From positions 80,384,003 to 80,448,002 of the forward strand of contig NC_134398.1 of NCBI RefSeq assembly GCF_050003625.1: 64,000 bases of DNA. Reading direction: 5' to 3'. The DNA is from Haematobia irritans. Lineage: Eukaryota > Arthropoda > Insecta > Diptera > Muscidae. The translations under genes and the position numbers were made by a program. Positions 1 through 10,136 of this stretch are shown in pieces. Below the pieces are notes generated by a model. The model ran no database searches, had not been told where the DNA came from, and saw only the letters and a program-made list of their open reading frames with translations. Position 1 is the stretch's first letter; each line of letters begins with the position of its first letter.

Positions 1-158
1 TTTTCGATTCGCAAAAAATATGTTGCCTTGGTGTTACACTACTTTTTCCCTAATTGACATTTCGGCCAAATGATAGTGTAATTCTAAAGTTATTATTAAT
101 TTATAATATTGTGAGGTATAAAGCATCCAAAACAAGGCCGTAGCCAGGATTTTAATTC

Positions 159-178
159 GGGGGGGGGGGGGGGGGGGG
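159..178. repeat. poly-G tract (20 G) near the hAT left end
   Basis: Uninterrupted run of G just inside the left end of the 133-4107 hAT element. A weaker G7/C7-type pair lies inside the right end near 4064-4093, so the G/C tracts are in inverted arrangement and probably part of the element's subterminal structure. Length is likely polymorphic and is prone to sequencing error. Confidence 0.8.
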
Positions 179-1619
179 TTCAACTTAAAAAAAATATTCA
201 TATAATCTCATGTGTAGAAAATTTTATTTAGGTATAGGTATGTATACAATATTTATACCCTTCACCACTACTGTGGTACAGGGTATAATAAGCTTGTGCA
301 TTTGTATGTAACGCCAAGAAATAGTGGTTGTTGCCGCCACATACAGAGAACCCATAAGGATTTTAGTCTATTTTGGCATCTCTATTTGTTAACAATTAAT
401 TGTGCATGTTTAAAGAATGATTGTTTTAATTGTCAACTATTTTTAACGAAACAGTATATCTTGTCAAGAAGCGTGGTTTTTAATGCGCAATTTTTAGTCC
501 TTGCTTGGTAGATATAATTGCCTAATTGTGCAGTTTTTAGAAGACCACGAGATTTTAAGAATTGTTAGCAGTTTTTGCACTAAAAAGTATGTTGTCTCCT
601 TAATTATTTATTGTATGCCATTTTTAACGAACCTTGTTTGTAGGAATTTTAATATAAGTGCCAATTGTGCCAATAAATTTTAAAGCCGAAACTTTTCGTA
701 CTTTATTCAAAGTCCAGCGGAAATTGCTAGCTAGACCTGTTTGCTGTCAACAGTGGTCATAGACCCATCTTTTAGTATACCGATCGGCTTAGAATTAAAT
801 TCTGAGTACTTTGTGCACAAAGTACAGCTCGCAATTTAAGTCCGATCGTCCTCAAATTTGGCATAGGGCTGTTTTTTGGGACAGAGACAATCGCTATTGG
901 TTCAGATTTAGATATAGCTGCCATATATATTTATCCCCGATTTGGTCATAGTTAGCATGTTTATCAACCGATTTTCTTGAAATACTGTACATCCAAATAT
1001 TTTATGATTCTCGAAAATCCTGCAAAATATCAGCCAAATCGGTTCAGATTTAGATATAGCTCCCATATATATCTTTCGTCCGATTTAGACTCATATGACG
1101 ACAGAAGCCAAAGTTTACTACCGATCTTCGTGAAATTTTGCACAGAGTGTAGAATTGACATTCTACCAATGCTTGGTAAATTTGATCGAAATCGGTTAAA
1201 ATTTAGATATAGCTCCCATATATATCATTCGTCCGATTTGAACTTATATGGCCACAAAAGCCAGAGTTTTGCCGTGATTTGCTTCAAATTTTGCACAAGG
1301 GGTACATTTAATAGTATCGTTACGTATGTCAAATTTTGTTAAAATCGGTTCAGATTTAGATATAGCTCACATATATATCTTTCGCCCGATTTGGACTTAT
1401 ATGGTCCCAAAAGCCCGAGTTTTGCCCTGACTTACTTCAAATTTTGCACAAGCGGTACTTTTAACGATACTATTGTATGTGCCAAATATGGTCAAAATCG
1501 ATTCAGATTTAGATATAGCTCCCATATATATCTTTCGTCCGATTTGAACTTATATGGCCTCAAAATCCAGGGTTTTGCCGTGATTTGCTTCAAATTTCGC
1601 ACAAGAAGTACGTTTAGTA

Positions 1620-2552
1620 AAGGGTGATTTGTTAAGAGCTTGATAACTTTTTTTAAAAAAAAAACGCATAAAATTTGCAAAATCTCATCGGTTCTTTATT
1701 TGAAACGTTAGATTGGTCCATGACATTTACTTTTTGAAGATAATTTCATTTAAATGTTGACCGCGGCTGCGTCTTAGGTGGTCCATTCGGAAAGTCCAAT
1801 TTTGGGCAACTTTTTCGAGCATTTCGGCCGGAATAGCCCGAATTTCTTCGGAAATGTTGTCTTCCAAAGCTGGAATAGTTGCTGGCTTATTTCTGTAGAC
1901 TTTAGACTTGACGTAGCCCCACAAAAAATAGTCTAAAGGCGTCAAATCGCATGATCTTGGTGGCCAACTTACCGGTCCATTTCTTGAGATGAATTGTTCT
2001 CCGAAGTTTTCCCTCAAAATGGCCATAGAATCGCGAGCTGTGTGGCATGTAGCGCCATCTTGTTGAAACCACATGTCAACCAAGTTCAGTTCTTCCATTT
2101 TTGGCAACAAAAAGTTTGTTAGCATCGAACGATAGCGATCGCCATTCACCGTAACGTTGCGTCCAACAGCATCTTTGAAAAAATACGGTCCAATGATTCC
2201 ACCAGCGTACAAACCACACCAAACAGTGCATTTTTCGGGATGCATGGGCAGTTCTTGAACGGCTTCTGGTTGCTCTTCACTCCAAATGCGGCAATTTTGC
2301 TTATTTACGTAGCCATTCAACCAGAAATGAGCCTCATCGCTGAACAAAATTTGTCGATAAAAAAGCGGATTTTCTGCCAACTTTTCTAGGGCCCATTCAC
2401 TGAAAATTCGACGTTGTGGCAGATCGTAAGTCTATTCATGATGAAATGTCAAAGCATACTGAGCATCTTTCTCTTTGACACCATGTCTGAAATCCCACGT
2501 GATCTGTCAAATACTAATGCATGAAAATCCTAACCTCAAAAGAATCACCCTT
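1620..2552 (-). mobile_element. truncated mariner-like element, copy 1
   Basis: Bounded by AAGGGTGATT at 1620 and AATCACCCTT at 2552, flanked by TA at 1618-1619 and 2553-2554, as expected for Tc1/mariner superfamily insertions. Length 933 bp. Copies 2 (50396-51328) and 3 (58431-59348) are almost identical over their full length. The element keeps the catalytic domain of a transposase on the minus strand but lacks the N-terminal DNA-binding part, so it is presumably mobilised in trans. Confidence 0.9.
1727..2440 (-). pseudogene. mariner-superfamily transposase catalytic domain, frameshifted at its 5' end
   Basis: The readable frame (1727-2380) carries the DDD-type catalytic motifs: FSDEAHFWLNG, WFQQDGATCH and RSCDLTPLDYFLWG, with 36 residues between the second and third Asp. 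Compared with copy 2, the bases after the start region (GATCTG in place of CTAACGAG on the coding strand) are two nucleotides shorter, so the ATG near 2439 is out of frame with the catalytic domain; copy 3 shares this change. The N-terminal helix-turn-helix half expected of a mariner-superfamily transposase (about 340 residues in full) is absent. It cannot encode an autonomous enzyme. Confidence 0.85.
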
Positions 2553-2694
2553 TAGAAGTAAAAAAATGTCTCCTTTTATAGCTTCCAGCAAATGTGAAGT
2601 AGTTGAAATGGTAACACAAATTTTGGCCTACATAGGGGTGAAGGGTATAATATAGTCGGCCCCGCCCGACTTTAGACTTTACTTACTTGTTTTA

Positions 2695-3728
2695 TAATAT
2701 TAAATTGAGCCGACGGGCTTTTTGGGCAGCAAATAAATCAATTACTTCTCCAGTCGGCACATTTATTCGGCGATGAACCGACATTAATGCCAATCCATTG
2801 AGTCTACTCTCGCTAGTTGAATTTCTAAGATACGTCTTTGATCTCTTCATTGTTGAAAATGAAAGTTCGGATGAGTACGTAGTAACTGCAGGGATGGAAA
2901 ATGCAGTACTATAGTACTTTTTTCAATACTTTTTCACCCCGGTCAGTACCGTAGTACCCCCGCGAATGATTTAGTACCTTTTGTGTAGACATTTTTGAGT
3001 CGATATCAGATTTATGGTACAATAGCTTTGACAAAATATTTTAATATTTTGAAAAAGTCTTTATCAACCTTATTTGGTAATAGTCTTTTACAAATATGTC
3101 AAAACAGACATATTCATGTGGGAAGAAAATCTCGATTTTGTAAAAGACATAGTCAAAAACAGGATTTTATTGAACTTCAAGAATGTTTTAGTCGAAAAAA
3201 GAATGCGATTCTATATTATCGATTTTTTATTTCGGTAGAAAATGTTGTGAAAATTTTATTTCTATATAGAATTTTTGCAAAATTTTATTTTTATAGAAAA
3301 TTTTGCCAAAATTTTATTTCAATTGAAAATTTTGTACATATTTTATTTCTTTAGGAAATTTTTGCAAAATTTTATTTCTATAAAAAAAATGTTGCAACAT
3401 TTTTTATCTACAGATTTTTTTGCAAAATGTTATTTCTATAGAATATTTTTGCAAAATTTTATTTATATAGAAAATTTTGTCAAAATTTTATTTTCTTTAA
3501 AATTTAGTCTCTTGACAATAATTTTCCAGTGAAATTTTTGTTGAAATTTAGTAAAAAGTACCTTTCCGCTCAAAAGATACCTTTTTTTACTTTCTTAAAA
3601 ATTGTATTTTCCATCCCTGAGTAACTGGCAAATTGACCAAAATTTTTAAAAGAATATGCACGTTTGGAAATATCTCTTTATTGCACTCTCCAAGTACATC
3701 CATCGCTGAATTCTTCTTTTCGCAGGTT
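2695..3728 (-). pseudogene. hAT transposase C-terminal (dimerisation) region, split by a MITE
   Basis: On the minus strand, 3728 to 3628 and 2888 to 2695 read as one frame with the hAT C-terminal pattern: an ELSFSTMKRSKTYLRN segment (the conserved E-xx-FS-xxK-xxK-xxLRN motif of hAT dimerisation domains), then LNGLALMSVHR and RRLNLI. The frame is cut by the MITE at 2889-3619, whose 8-bp duplication lies inside it. No catalytic DDE part or zinc finger is recognisable upstream. This is the decayed transposase of the 133-4107 element and resembles the hAT proteins annotated as zinc finger MYM-type 1-like. Confidence 0.72.
2889..3619 (+). mobile_element. hAT MITE (731 bp), copy 1
   Basis: Terminal inverted repeats CAGGGATGGAAAAT / ATTTTCCATCCCTG and a perfect 8-bp target duplication AGTAACTG (2881-2888 and 3620-3627). 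A second copy in the opposite orientation with its own perfect duplication lies at 51497-52229. The interior has about 10 degenerate units of the 29-bp AAATTTTATTTCTATAGAAA minisatellite (about 3230-3510). The ORFs of FYFYRKF-type repeats are produced by these units and are not genes. Confidence 0.93.
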
Positions 3729-3743
3729 TTGCGCCATTTCATT

Positions 3744-4090
3744 TACACATGTGTGTTTGGCTGTTTCGTTGTTGTTGCTATGGCCAAACAAAGCGAGTCA
3801 TGTTCACAAAAAGAACAACAAACACAAATAAAAAGTAGAAAGACATTTTCCAAAAATGAAATTTGTGGTGCGAGAACAAAAACAATTTGTTTTTTTCGAC
3901 CGTCGTTTGACGGGCTTTTCAACTAGTATTCTATGATTTGTGCAAGTTTTATAGGTAAGCGTTTTCAAAATAAAACCTTCAGCTTTCCTTCAACATCTTC
4001 GATAAGATTTTTCTATGCAGCTAAAAATATATATTTATTTATATAAAAATATTCATTCATTTCGGGGGGGTTTGATCCCCCACATCCCCC
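3744..4090. other. remaining hAT interior, no gene recognised
   Basis: Low-complexity AT-rich sequence of the hAT element including a stretch with ACAAAAAGAACAACAAACAC and the inner right end. A 97-residue ORF on the plus strand overlaps it but has no recognisable domain and runs antisense to the transposase remnant. Confidence 0.5.
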
Positions 4091-4190
4091 CCCTGAATAC
4101 GGCCTTGATCCAAAATCTATGACAGTGTCCTTGATATCTTGCAATCAATTTCGAGAATGTTGCACCTTTTTTCCCAATCGAAATCGCCAT

Positions 4191-4234
4191 AAGTGAACCT
4201 GAAATATCGGGCTGCCACTATACCTAACCTAAGC
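4191..4234 (+). repeat. 3' end fragment of the CCTAACC SINE
   Basis: Contains GTGAACCTGAAATATCGGGC, TGCCAC and degenerate CCTAACC repeats, matching the 3' end of the complete SINE at 29255-29595. Confidence 0.65.
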
Positions 4235-4244
4235 TAGGTTACTA

Positions 4245-4542
4245 ATGGGAACACACTTTCCGGCTGGGAATGAGTTCGATCAGGCTCCCAGTGTGGAGAT
4301 GATTGTTCCTCCAAATCTGGAAATGAATGAGATAGAGGACAGTGTACGTAAGCTCAGATGTGGAAAAGCGCCTGGTATGGGTGGTATGACTGGAAAAATG
4401 TGTAAAAGCACATGGAAGACCATATACGAGTACGTCGACCTTCTTCTAAGCAGATGTGTCCGAGAGGGTCGTTTTTCGGATGTGTGGAAATAGACCAATG
4501 TTGTGATACAACTGAAGTCTTCTGATCGATTGAGGAATTTAT
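4245..4542 (+). pseudogene. non-LTR retrotransposon reverse transcriptase fragment (R1-like)
   Basis: An 82-residue frame with the pre-palm segment found in R1/jockey-type reverse transcriptases: FPAGNEFD, then an acidic E-xx-DSVRKLR stretch and GKAPGMGGMTGKMCK (usual pattern GKAPGxDGI), followed by SRCVREGRFSDVWK. A stop codon at 4491-4493 interrupts it, and the same frame continues with LKSSDRLRN, which is the expected next motif. The catalytic YADD box and everything else is missing. It is a dead fragment, probably a 5'- and 3'-truncated insertion. Confidence 0.7.
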
Positions 4543-4634
4543 TTTTTAATTTTGTTAAAAAGTGAATTGCGTCAGTTAATTTTTTGAGAAACTTTTAGTT
4601 TCAATCAACTTTTGGAAATGTTTTGATATTTTTT

Positions 4635-5530
4635 CCCAGCAAAAACTAGGTAACGACATCTCATTACAATTTGCATTACCAGTAGTAAAAGTGTCATTAC
4701 ACGTTGCATTACATTGCGGTGAGTTAGAATGATTAACATATAATGACAATAATAAATACTTCCCGGTAATATTTGATAATTCTCAAAATGTAATGCAGTT
4801 GGCTGTTAATAACTTAATAAAATATAAAAATTATATGGAAAAGAATATGTTATGTAACGGTAATTCCGAAGATTTTTCATTTAGGAGTATTCTTCATAAA
4901 TATTTCATAATAATTGTGTTTTAAATACATAACGTTACCATATTATATATTAAATAAATACTTTATTAGGTATATTATAAAGTATTTCACGAATCCAACT
5001 CCCCTAAACAACCAATTTTTATTTCCATTTTAAGCGTGAATTTAGTTCGCGTTTAATTTTACTTAGATGAATATATTACCCTATGTTCTAATATTCGGAA
5101 TCGCAAGTCGAAAGTAATTACTTTTCTTATAAGAAAATAACAAGATACCCTCGGTCTTTAATCCAATTTCATTTTAAACATCTCATTAAAGACAATTATA
5201 TAATTTTTTTAATTTTCTATTTCTACAATATTCGTTCCTACTCAAGTATTGTTTATCTTACAGCATTACTCGGCGTATTTTGATCCAATGTAATCGGCGA
5301 GTGAAGTCATTATTTTCGAGAATTGGTTACCAGAGTGGTTATTTTACAAACTTTTGTATATCTACAAATAAGTGATTACATATTAGGTGAACATATGCTC
5401 TAAATGCACTACTTATTTCATGGCCGAAGGTATGTAAATGTAATCCGAAGCGATTCCAATTTATAAGTGGTTATTTCATTTTGATTGGGATTACCTACAA
5501 GATTACCGGTTAATGAGAGTTTTTGCTGGG
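4635..5530. mobile_element. MITE with CCCAGCAAAAACT termini, copy 1
   Basis: Inverted ends CCCAGCAAAAACT (4635-4647) and AGTTTTTGCTGGG (5518-5530). The subterminal sequence is rich in short ATTAC/GTAAT motifs. No coding capacity. Positions 4640-5000 match the inverse of 16315-16660. No target duplication could be identified. Confidence 0.72.
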
Positions 5531-5879
5531 TTGTGTAAGATGATTCACCAAAATATCAATAATGTTCTATAAAACAAATTTTACATCCATAGCAGATGTT
5601 TTCTAATAAAATTTCTTCAATTTGATCCATGGCAGAGGATCGTGCTGGTGAAATTTTGAATTCTGTTAAAGCTGCAATCGTAGTCGAGCAAATTTAGATC
5701 GAGTCCACTGCGCCTAGTGGCTTATGGATATGCGTGAGTCTAGTTACTGTAGACGTCTAGCATATGCATATGCATGAGTCGAGTTACAAATGTAATCGTC
5801 TGGCATATGCACACTACACTTCCCTTAAAAAATGATTATATCAATTTTTATTACTATTACAGTTTTTTTAATTATTACA

Positions 5880-5893
5880 TGGCGACCGTGAAC
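5880..5893 (+). promoter_or_regulatory. retroelement primer-binding-site-like sequence
   Basis: TGGCGACCGTGAAC immediately follows an ATTATTACA end. TGGCGACCGTGAC-type sites, complementary to a tRNA-Arg 3' end, start reverse transcription in 412/mdg1-type Gypsy elements. This fits a 5' LTR ending at 5879, although I could not pair the upstream 300 bases with a matching 3' LTR. Confidence 0.55.
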
Positions 5894-6103
5894 AAGTTGA
5901 AGCACAAATGAGCTACAAAAAATGGGAACAAGCCCACAAACTCTTGCAAAGAAAACATAAAGAATTAAAGGAAGAGTACGCAAAAGCAAACAACAGCATT
6001 TAGAAAACATCAATGGTTTGGAAAATAAGGTGCAATCTCTAAAATCTGAAATAAAGAAGGAGAAGGAAAAATATGATGCAGCAGAAAACGGAAGTTACTA
6101 AAT
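5894..6103 (+). pseudogene. coiled-coil coding remnant downstream of the primer site
   Basis: Directly after the primer-binding-like site, the plus strand reads as a strongly charged helix rich in K, E and Q (for example QAHKLLQRKHKELKEEYAKA). It hits a stop at about 6001 and resumes in another frame with NGLENKVQSLKSEIKKEKEK. Composition and heptad spacing indicate a coiled coil. It may be the leader or gag-N-terminal protein of the Gypsy element or an older unrelated insert; no family was recognised. Confidence 0.4.
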
Positions 6104-6873
6104 ATACATTAATTATTACATATTACTAAAGAATATTCAAAAAATCTAACAAAAACCAATTTCAAAAGAATTGCATATTACTAAAGAATATCAAAAAAAA
6201 TCAAACAAAAACCAATTTCACAACAATTGCATATGAAGTGTAAGCCCATTATGTGACAAGTGAAAAAAAGCAAAAAAAAGGGAATTTCTTGTTGTTAACA
6301 TATTATCTGTGTGAGGTGCGATTTGTGTGGAAGAGAAGAAGTTGGTGCCGTTGTGGACTGAACAAAAACCCCATTAGATAGCGTATGCAGGGACACGCTT
6401 AAATTTTCACCATACATACCGGTACAACGACTATCAACACAAATCCTGGCCTGTAATTATGTATGTATTTTAGAGTTATTTAGTGATCAAACAAACACAT
6501 TTTTTTAGAATAATACAATAAAAAACGTACATTAAAAAAAATGTGAATATAAAACGCACATTGCTATGTATCTGTATCTAAATTAGATTTCATTTAACAA
6601 TAATCAATCAATACAATCAAGGTCTACAATTTGAAAAAAGTATCAGTAAATGGACATGTATTTGTCCCATTAATAATTTAAATTTTACTAACATAGATAT
6701 AAGTGTCATTTATTCGGTTATTAAATGATTATAACCGGTATATATCATGACGCTTGGACTCTATCAGTGAAGACGCTGACAGAACTAAAAATTGTGATAT
6801 ATATTCCATTTTTTAAATTTTTATCAAGACCTCCTAACAACTAACAAAACGTCTGTTTTATGTACATTATAAA
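6104..6873. other. AT-rich Gypsy leader region, nothing recognised
   Basis: Contains a small direct duplication around 6120-6230 (GCATATTACTAAAGAATAT twice) and no convincing ORF. It lies between the primer-site-like sequence and the small membrane-protein ORF. Confidence 0.4.
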
Positions 6874-7161
6874 ATGGGAGCTAAGGAGTCGAAAAATATT
6901 GAAAACACCGGGGAAGTAATTAATGAAATTATTTCAATGCCCGCACAAAATAAAAAAGGAAACTTAGTAAAATATATGTTAATGATTACTACGGGAATAA
7001 TGGTGATCCAATTTTTGTATAAAGTGCACAGTATTTATAGAGGTTCTCTAAAGAGAAAATATAAGTCGTCAGCAACAATAGCCGAAATATATTTTTCCAA
7101 CTTCTTTTTGTCTCTCTCTTCACTCTTTTCATCATATAAATGGAATGGCAGAATATTTTAA
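6874..7161 (+). CDS. small predicted N-myristoylated membrane protein of the Gypsy element
   Basis: A 95-residue ORF beginning MGAKESKN, which fits the N-myristoylation pattern (Gly2, Ser6). A single hydrophobic helix follows (about residues 30-50), then a basic RGSLKRKYKSS segment. Residues after about 68 look like read-through into unrelated sequence, so the original C-terminus was probably close to residue 70. From family knowledge, insect Gypsy elements of this group often carry a short ORF of this architecture before gag. The function of the product is unknown. It sits 85 bp upstream of the gag ATG. Expression from this decayed element is doubtful. Confidence 0.5.
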   Translation: MGAKESKNIENTGEVINEIISMPAQNKKGNLVKYMLMITTGIMVIQFLYKVHSIYRGSLKRKYKSSATIAEIYFSNFFLSLSSLFSSYKWNGRIF

Positions 7162-7245
7162 AAAAGTTGAGATTTTTAAAGGAAATTTTTGATAAATAAA
7201 ATTTTGATAAATATAAATGTCTCAATATTGATCGACCCACTAAAA

Positions 7246-7845
7246 ATGAAACAACAGCCAAACACGTGGAAGTCTTGTTTGATTGCCTCGAAAAAAAATC
7301 GTGTTATATTAAACGTCCATTATTCTCGGCTTACTAAAGCGAACAAAGCAGCTGCCGATTATTTTTTCTCTGATGTTCGTGATAAGTTGGTTAATGTTTT
7401 GTCTCAAAAAAACATTACAAAAGATATTCAAATTACGCTTCACGAAGAAATACTTTATAGTGACCTTATTCAAGAATTAAAATCAGAGTCCTCAGAAGAA
7501 ATACTTAATAGCGATCTTATTCAAAAATTAAAATCAAAGTCCTCAGAAGAATTAAAATCAAAGTCCTTAAAAGAAGTCTGTAAAATGCCTAAGACAATTA
7601 CCGAGTTTCTTGTGTTAATATCGAAGATTATTCCCTACTTCGATGGAAAACCCGAAAACTTACAACCCTTCTTAGACTCGTTGGATTTGGTAGACTCCAT
7701 AAAGGATTCCCATGAGAGCGTAGCAGTAAGTCTCATAAGGACAAAACTGAAAGACACTGCTAGATGCTTGATATCTAATGAGTCTTCTATAAGAGACATT
7801 GACACTCGGCTAAATTTTGCTACCGGCTCGGTCCGAAGTAATTAG
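7246..7845 (+). pseudogene. Gypsy-type (412/mdg1-like) gag remnant
   Basis: About 200 residues from the ATG at 7246. The N-terminal part is basic and helical; a tandem charged repeat (ELKSxSSEE units, about residues 85-125) is probably a local expansion. It is followed by a capsid-like region with ITEFLVLISKIIPYFDGKPE and LIRTKLKDTARCLI, matching the F-x-G-x-x-x-x-L-x-x-F...AxxxIxxKLxGxAR layout of Gypsy capsids. The rest of capsid and nucleocapsid and the protease are missing: the frame runs directly into pol-like sequence at about 7817. It is non-functional. Confidence 0.62.
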
Positions 7846-7926
7846 AAACGTATATTTAAAAACAACCGAAGAAGAGTTATTGGTAATCAATCAAGAACCT
7901 CAACCAGGAATCTTTATTGCCACCAC

Positions 7927-8320
7927 CAAAGACCATAGAAAAAGAAGACATGAATTGGGCATGTTGTTATTCTTTTTTCTCAAGAACCAGAGATTAGCCC
8001 CATACATCTTCGTTGAGAAGTTGCAACTTTTTTTCGGTTTCTCTTTTCATTTTGCATTCGTAACAAAACCTAATTCTCTTATTTTAGCAATTTTTTTAAC
8101 TTTTAAAAGAACAAAAACACTTCATGAAACATTTAATTAATAATTTAGTGCAAACGACACAGAAATTAGCAGGAACTTTTGAGAAAATAGCAAAATAAAA
8201 ATTGTCTGTATCAAACCAGTAAGTTCGAAGCGCTTTTCCCACAAGTATGGGGCTAATCTCTGGTTCTTAGCACTAACACTATCAAAGCCCAATTCATGTC
8301 TTCTTTTTCTATGGTCTTTG
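7927..8320. mobile_element. hAT-like MITE with long inverted ends, inside pol
   Basis: Ends CAAAGACCATAGAAAAAGAA and its inverse, with inverted similarity extending over 60 bp or more (7927-7995 against 8245-8320). Flanks are GCCACCAC (7919-7926) and GCCAGCAC (8321-8328), an 8-bp duplication with one mismatch. The Gypsy frame is continuous across the site once the insert is skipped. The interior is AT-rich and non-coding. Confidence 0.85.
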
Positions 8321-8620
8321 GCCAGCACTATTGTAAATGCCAAAAAACCTTTCGTTCGTTTACTCAACACAACTACTGAAAATGTTATGTTTAATATCAA
8401 AAGCATTGCAACTGAAAGTTTGTCTAATTATGACGTAATACATCTAAGATCCTTAAAAAATGAGAGAAAACAAGAAATTCTTTCAAAAATCGATAAAAAT
8501 TGTCCAAAAGAATTTAAGAATATCTTACTTTCACTATGTTCTGAATAGAAACAGAACCAATAACAACAAATAATTTCTATAAGCAGAAAATTAGACTAAA
8601 GGACCACCACCCCGTTTATA

Positions 8621-9182
8621 CACAGAAAAAAATATCACCAAAATATTTCCAATTAAAAAGTTAATTGAAGTTGAAAATTTTTTTCATTAATAAATTAATT
8701 GATACAATTAACTTTTTAATCATGATAGAAACATTAAGTTAATTAAGTCAATGATTGAAAATTTTAAAATTTTTAATTAAAAAATTAATTGATACAATTA
8801 ACTTTTTAATCAAATTCGGAAGACTAATTCAGTTAAAAAAGTGCTGATTTTTTTAAATTAAAAATGTATTGCAAACAATCATTTGTTAATCCAAATAAAA
8901 ACTCTAAGCCAATTCAGAAAGTAATTAAAAATAGTTACCTTTTTCAATTAATAAATTAATTGAGTTTTGCAATCAATATCAATTGAATTTTTAATTGAAT
9001 CAATTAAAAAATTAATTGAAATTTGCTGAAAAAATCAATTAATTTTTTAATCAAGAATTTTTTCTATGCCCAATTAAAACTGTGATTGATACTATCATTT
9101 TCGTGATTGAAGACATTTCAATTAAAAAATTAATTGGATCAATTAATTTGGTGATTGAATCAGAAAAAAATTTTTTTGTGTG
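8621..9182. mobile_element. TA-flanked MITE, CACAGAAAA family, copy 1, inside pol
   Basis: Ends CACAGAAAAAAAT and ATTTTTTTGTGTG, flanked by TA at 8619-8620 and 9183-9184. Skipping it restores the Gypsy reading frame, which gives an in-sequence empty site. The interior consists of AATTAATTGA/TCAATTAATT palindromes. Related copies: 32211-32478 and 48857-49410. Confidence 0.88.
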
Positions 9183-9319
9183 TATTAAAAATTATAGAAT
9201 ACCTCAAACACACAGAGCAGAGATAAATGAACAAGTAAATAAATTAGTAAAGGATGGGCTGGTAGAACCATCCATATCTGAATACAATAGCCCAATTGTT
9301 AAAGCCTACATTGCACAGT

Positions 9320-10130
9320 GGTCGATCCCTTTGGCCATAAATAAAAAATCAAAGTCAGAAATTTTTCAAAAAGTGTGGCATCACTGTTTCTTATGCAAAC
9401 AAGGTTTTACAATGTGTATTTGTTTTTATTTTATTCCATCTGTACTCTTTAAGAACGGCTTCAAAAGAGAGACCAAGTAAGCAGTTGGTTTTTGAAGTGT
9501 GAAAAAGTATAAAATTAAGTGCACTTTTAAATAAATAAAACAAAAGAAAGAAAAATTATATCGAAATAAATCGAAATGAATATTGAACTAAATGGTATTA
9601 ACTATATTTTAAAATAAAAAAATGTATAAAACTTGTTTTAAATTTGTTATAAAATCAATTTTTGTCAGTCTCATTGTTTCTTGTTCGTTCGTTCTTATAT
9701 AATTTTATGTAGAGTTTTAGTTCGGATAGAAAGTAGAGGCAAATCGGATAGAAAGTACGTTTTCTAGAAGCCCAAAAATTAAAATCGGAAGATCGGTATA
9801 TATAGGGGCTATACCAACACATGAACCTATAACCATCATTTACTTCACACCAATTTTGGTCCTAAAATACCTCTGTATTTCAAGTTTAAGGCAAATCGGA
9901 TAGAAAATGCGGTTTCTAGAAGCCCAAGCCAAATCGGATAGAAAATACAGTTTCCAGAAGCCCAAGAAGTAAAATCGGGAGATCGGTCTATATGGGGGGC
10001 TATACCAAAACGTCATCAATCAATCCCATTTTATCATTAAATAGTATTGGCATAATTATAAAGCCGTAGCCGAAGTTTCACGATGATACCTATACTGGAA
10101 GTATTTTTGGCCGCTAACTCCATATAGCAC
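9320..10130. repeat. insert replacing the RT core, dispersed repeat sequence
   Basis: From about 9720 it holds repeated AAATCGGATAGAAAGTAC units and a GATCGGTATATATAGGGGC segment related to 22460-22870 (family B). 9330-9700 is unassigned AT-rich DNA. No catalytic RT residues lie here. Confidence 0.55.
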
Positions 10131-10136
10131 CGACCA

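Larger units (their letters stand above)
245..2690 (+). repeat. dispersed repeat family A with ~150-bp internal units
   Basis: Starts near a TATACCCTTCACCAC segment followed by a GTGGTACAGGGTATAATAAG palindrome and ends with GTATAATATAGTCGGCCCCG and ACTTACTTG. The same termini recur at 55050-58270, and fragments at 16690-17300, 34530-34700 and 52560-52850. Between about 900 and 1600 are tandem units spaced roughly 150 bp, each with the core AGATTTAGATATAGCTCCCA and a TATATATCTTTCG run. No protein is encoded; ORFs here are by-products of the units. A truncated mariner-like element (1620-2552) is inserted in it. Class unknown. Confidence 0.7.
133..4107 (-). mobile_element. hAT transposon, about 4 kb, internally rearranged
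   Basis: The ends are inverted: CAAGGCCGTA at 133-142 and TACGGCCTTG at 4098-4107. The flanks are a perfect 8-bp target duplication, ATCCAAAA, at 125-132 and 4108-4115, which is the size diagnostic of hAT elements. Homopolymeric G/C tracts sit just inside both ends. A hAT transposase C-terminus is readable on the minus strand near 2695-3728. The rest of the transposase is missing and the interior is filled by other insertions: a dispersed repeat around 245-2690, a mariner-like element at 1620-2552 and a hAT MITE at 2889-3619. Boundaries are certain from the duplication; subfamily is not assigned. Confidence 0.88.

Noticed and set aside
2995..3532. FYFYRKF/ISIENF repeat ORFs
   Set aside because: Products of the AT-rich 29-bp minisatellite inside hAT MITEs; the same peptides occur in arrays outside any gene.
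5600..5879. 5' LTR of the Gypsy element
   Set aside because: The position before the primer-site-like sequence is right, but I found no matching copy after pol, so the LTR cannot be demonstrated.
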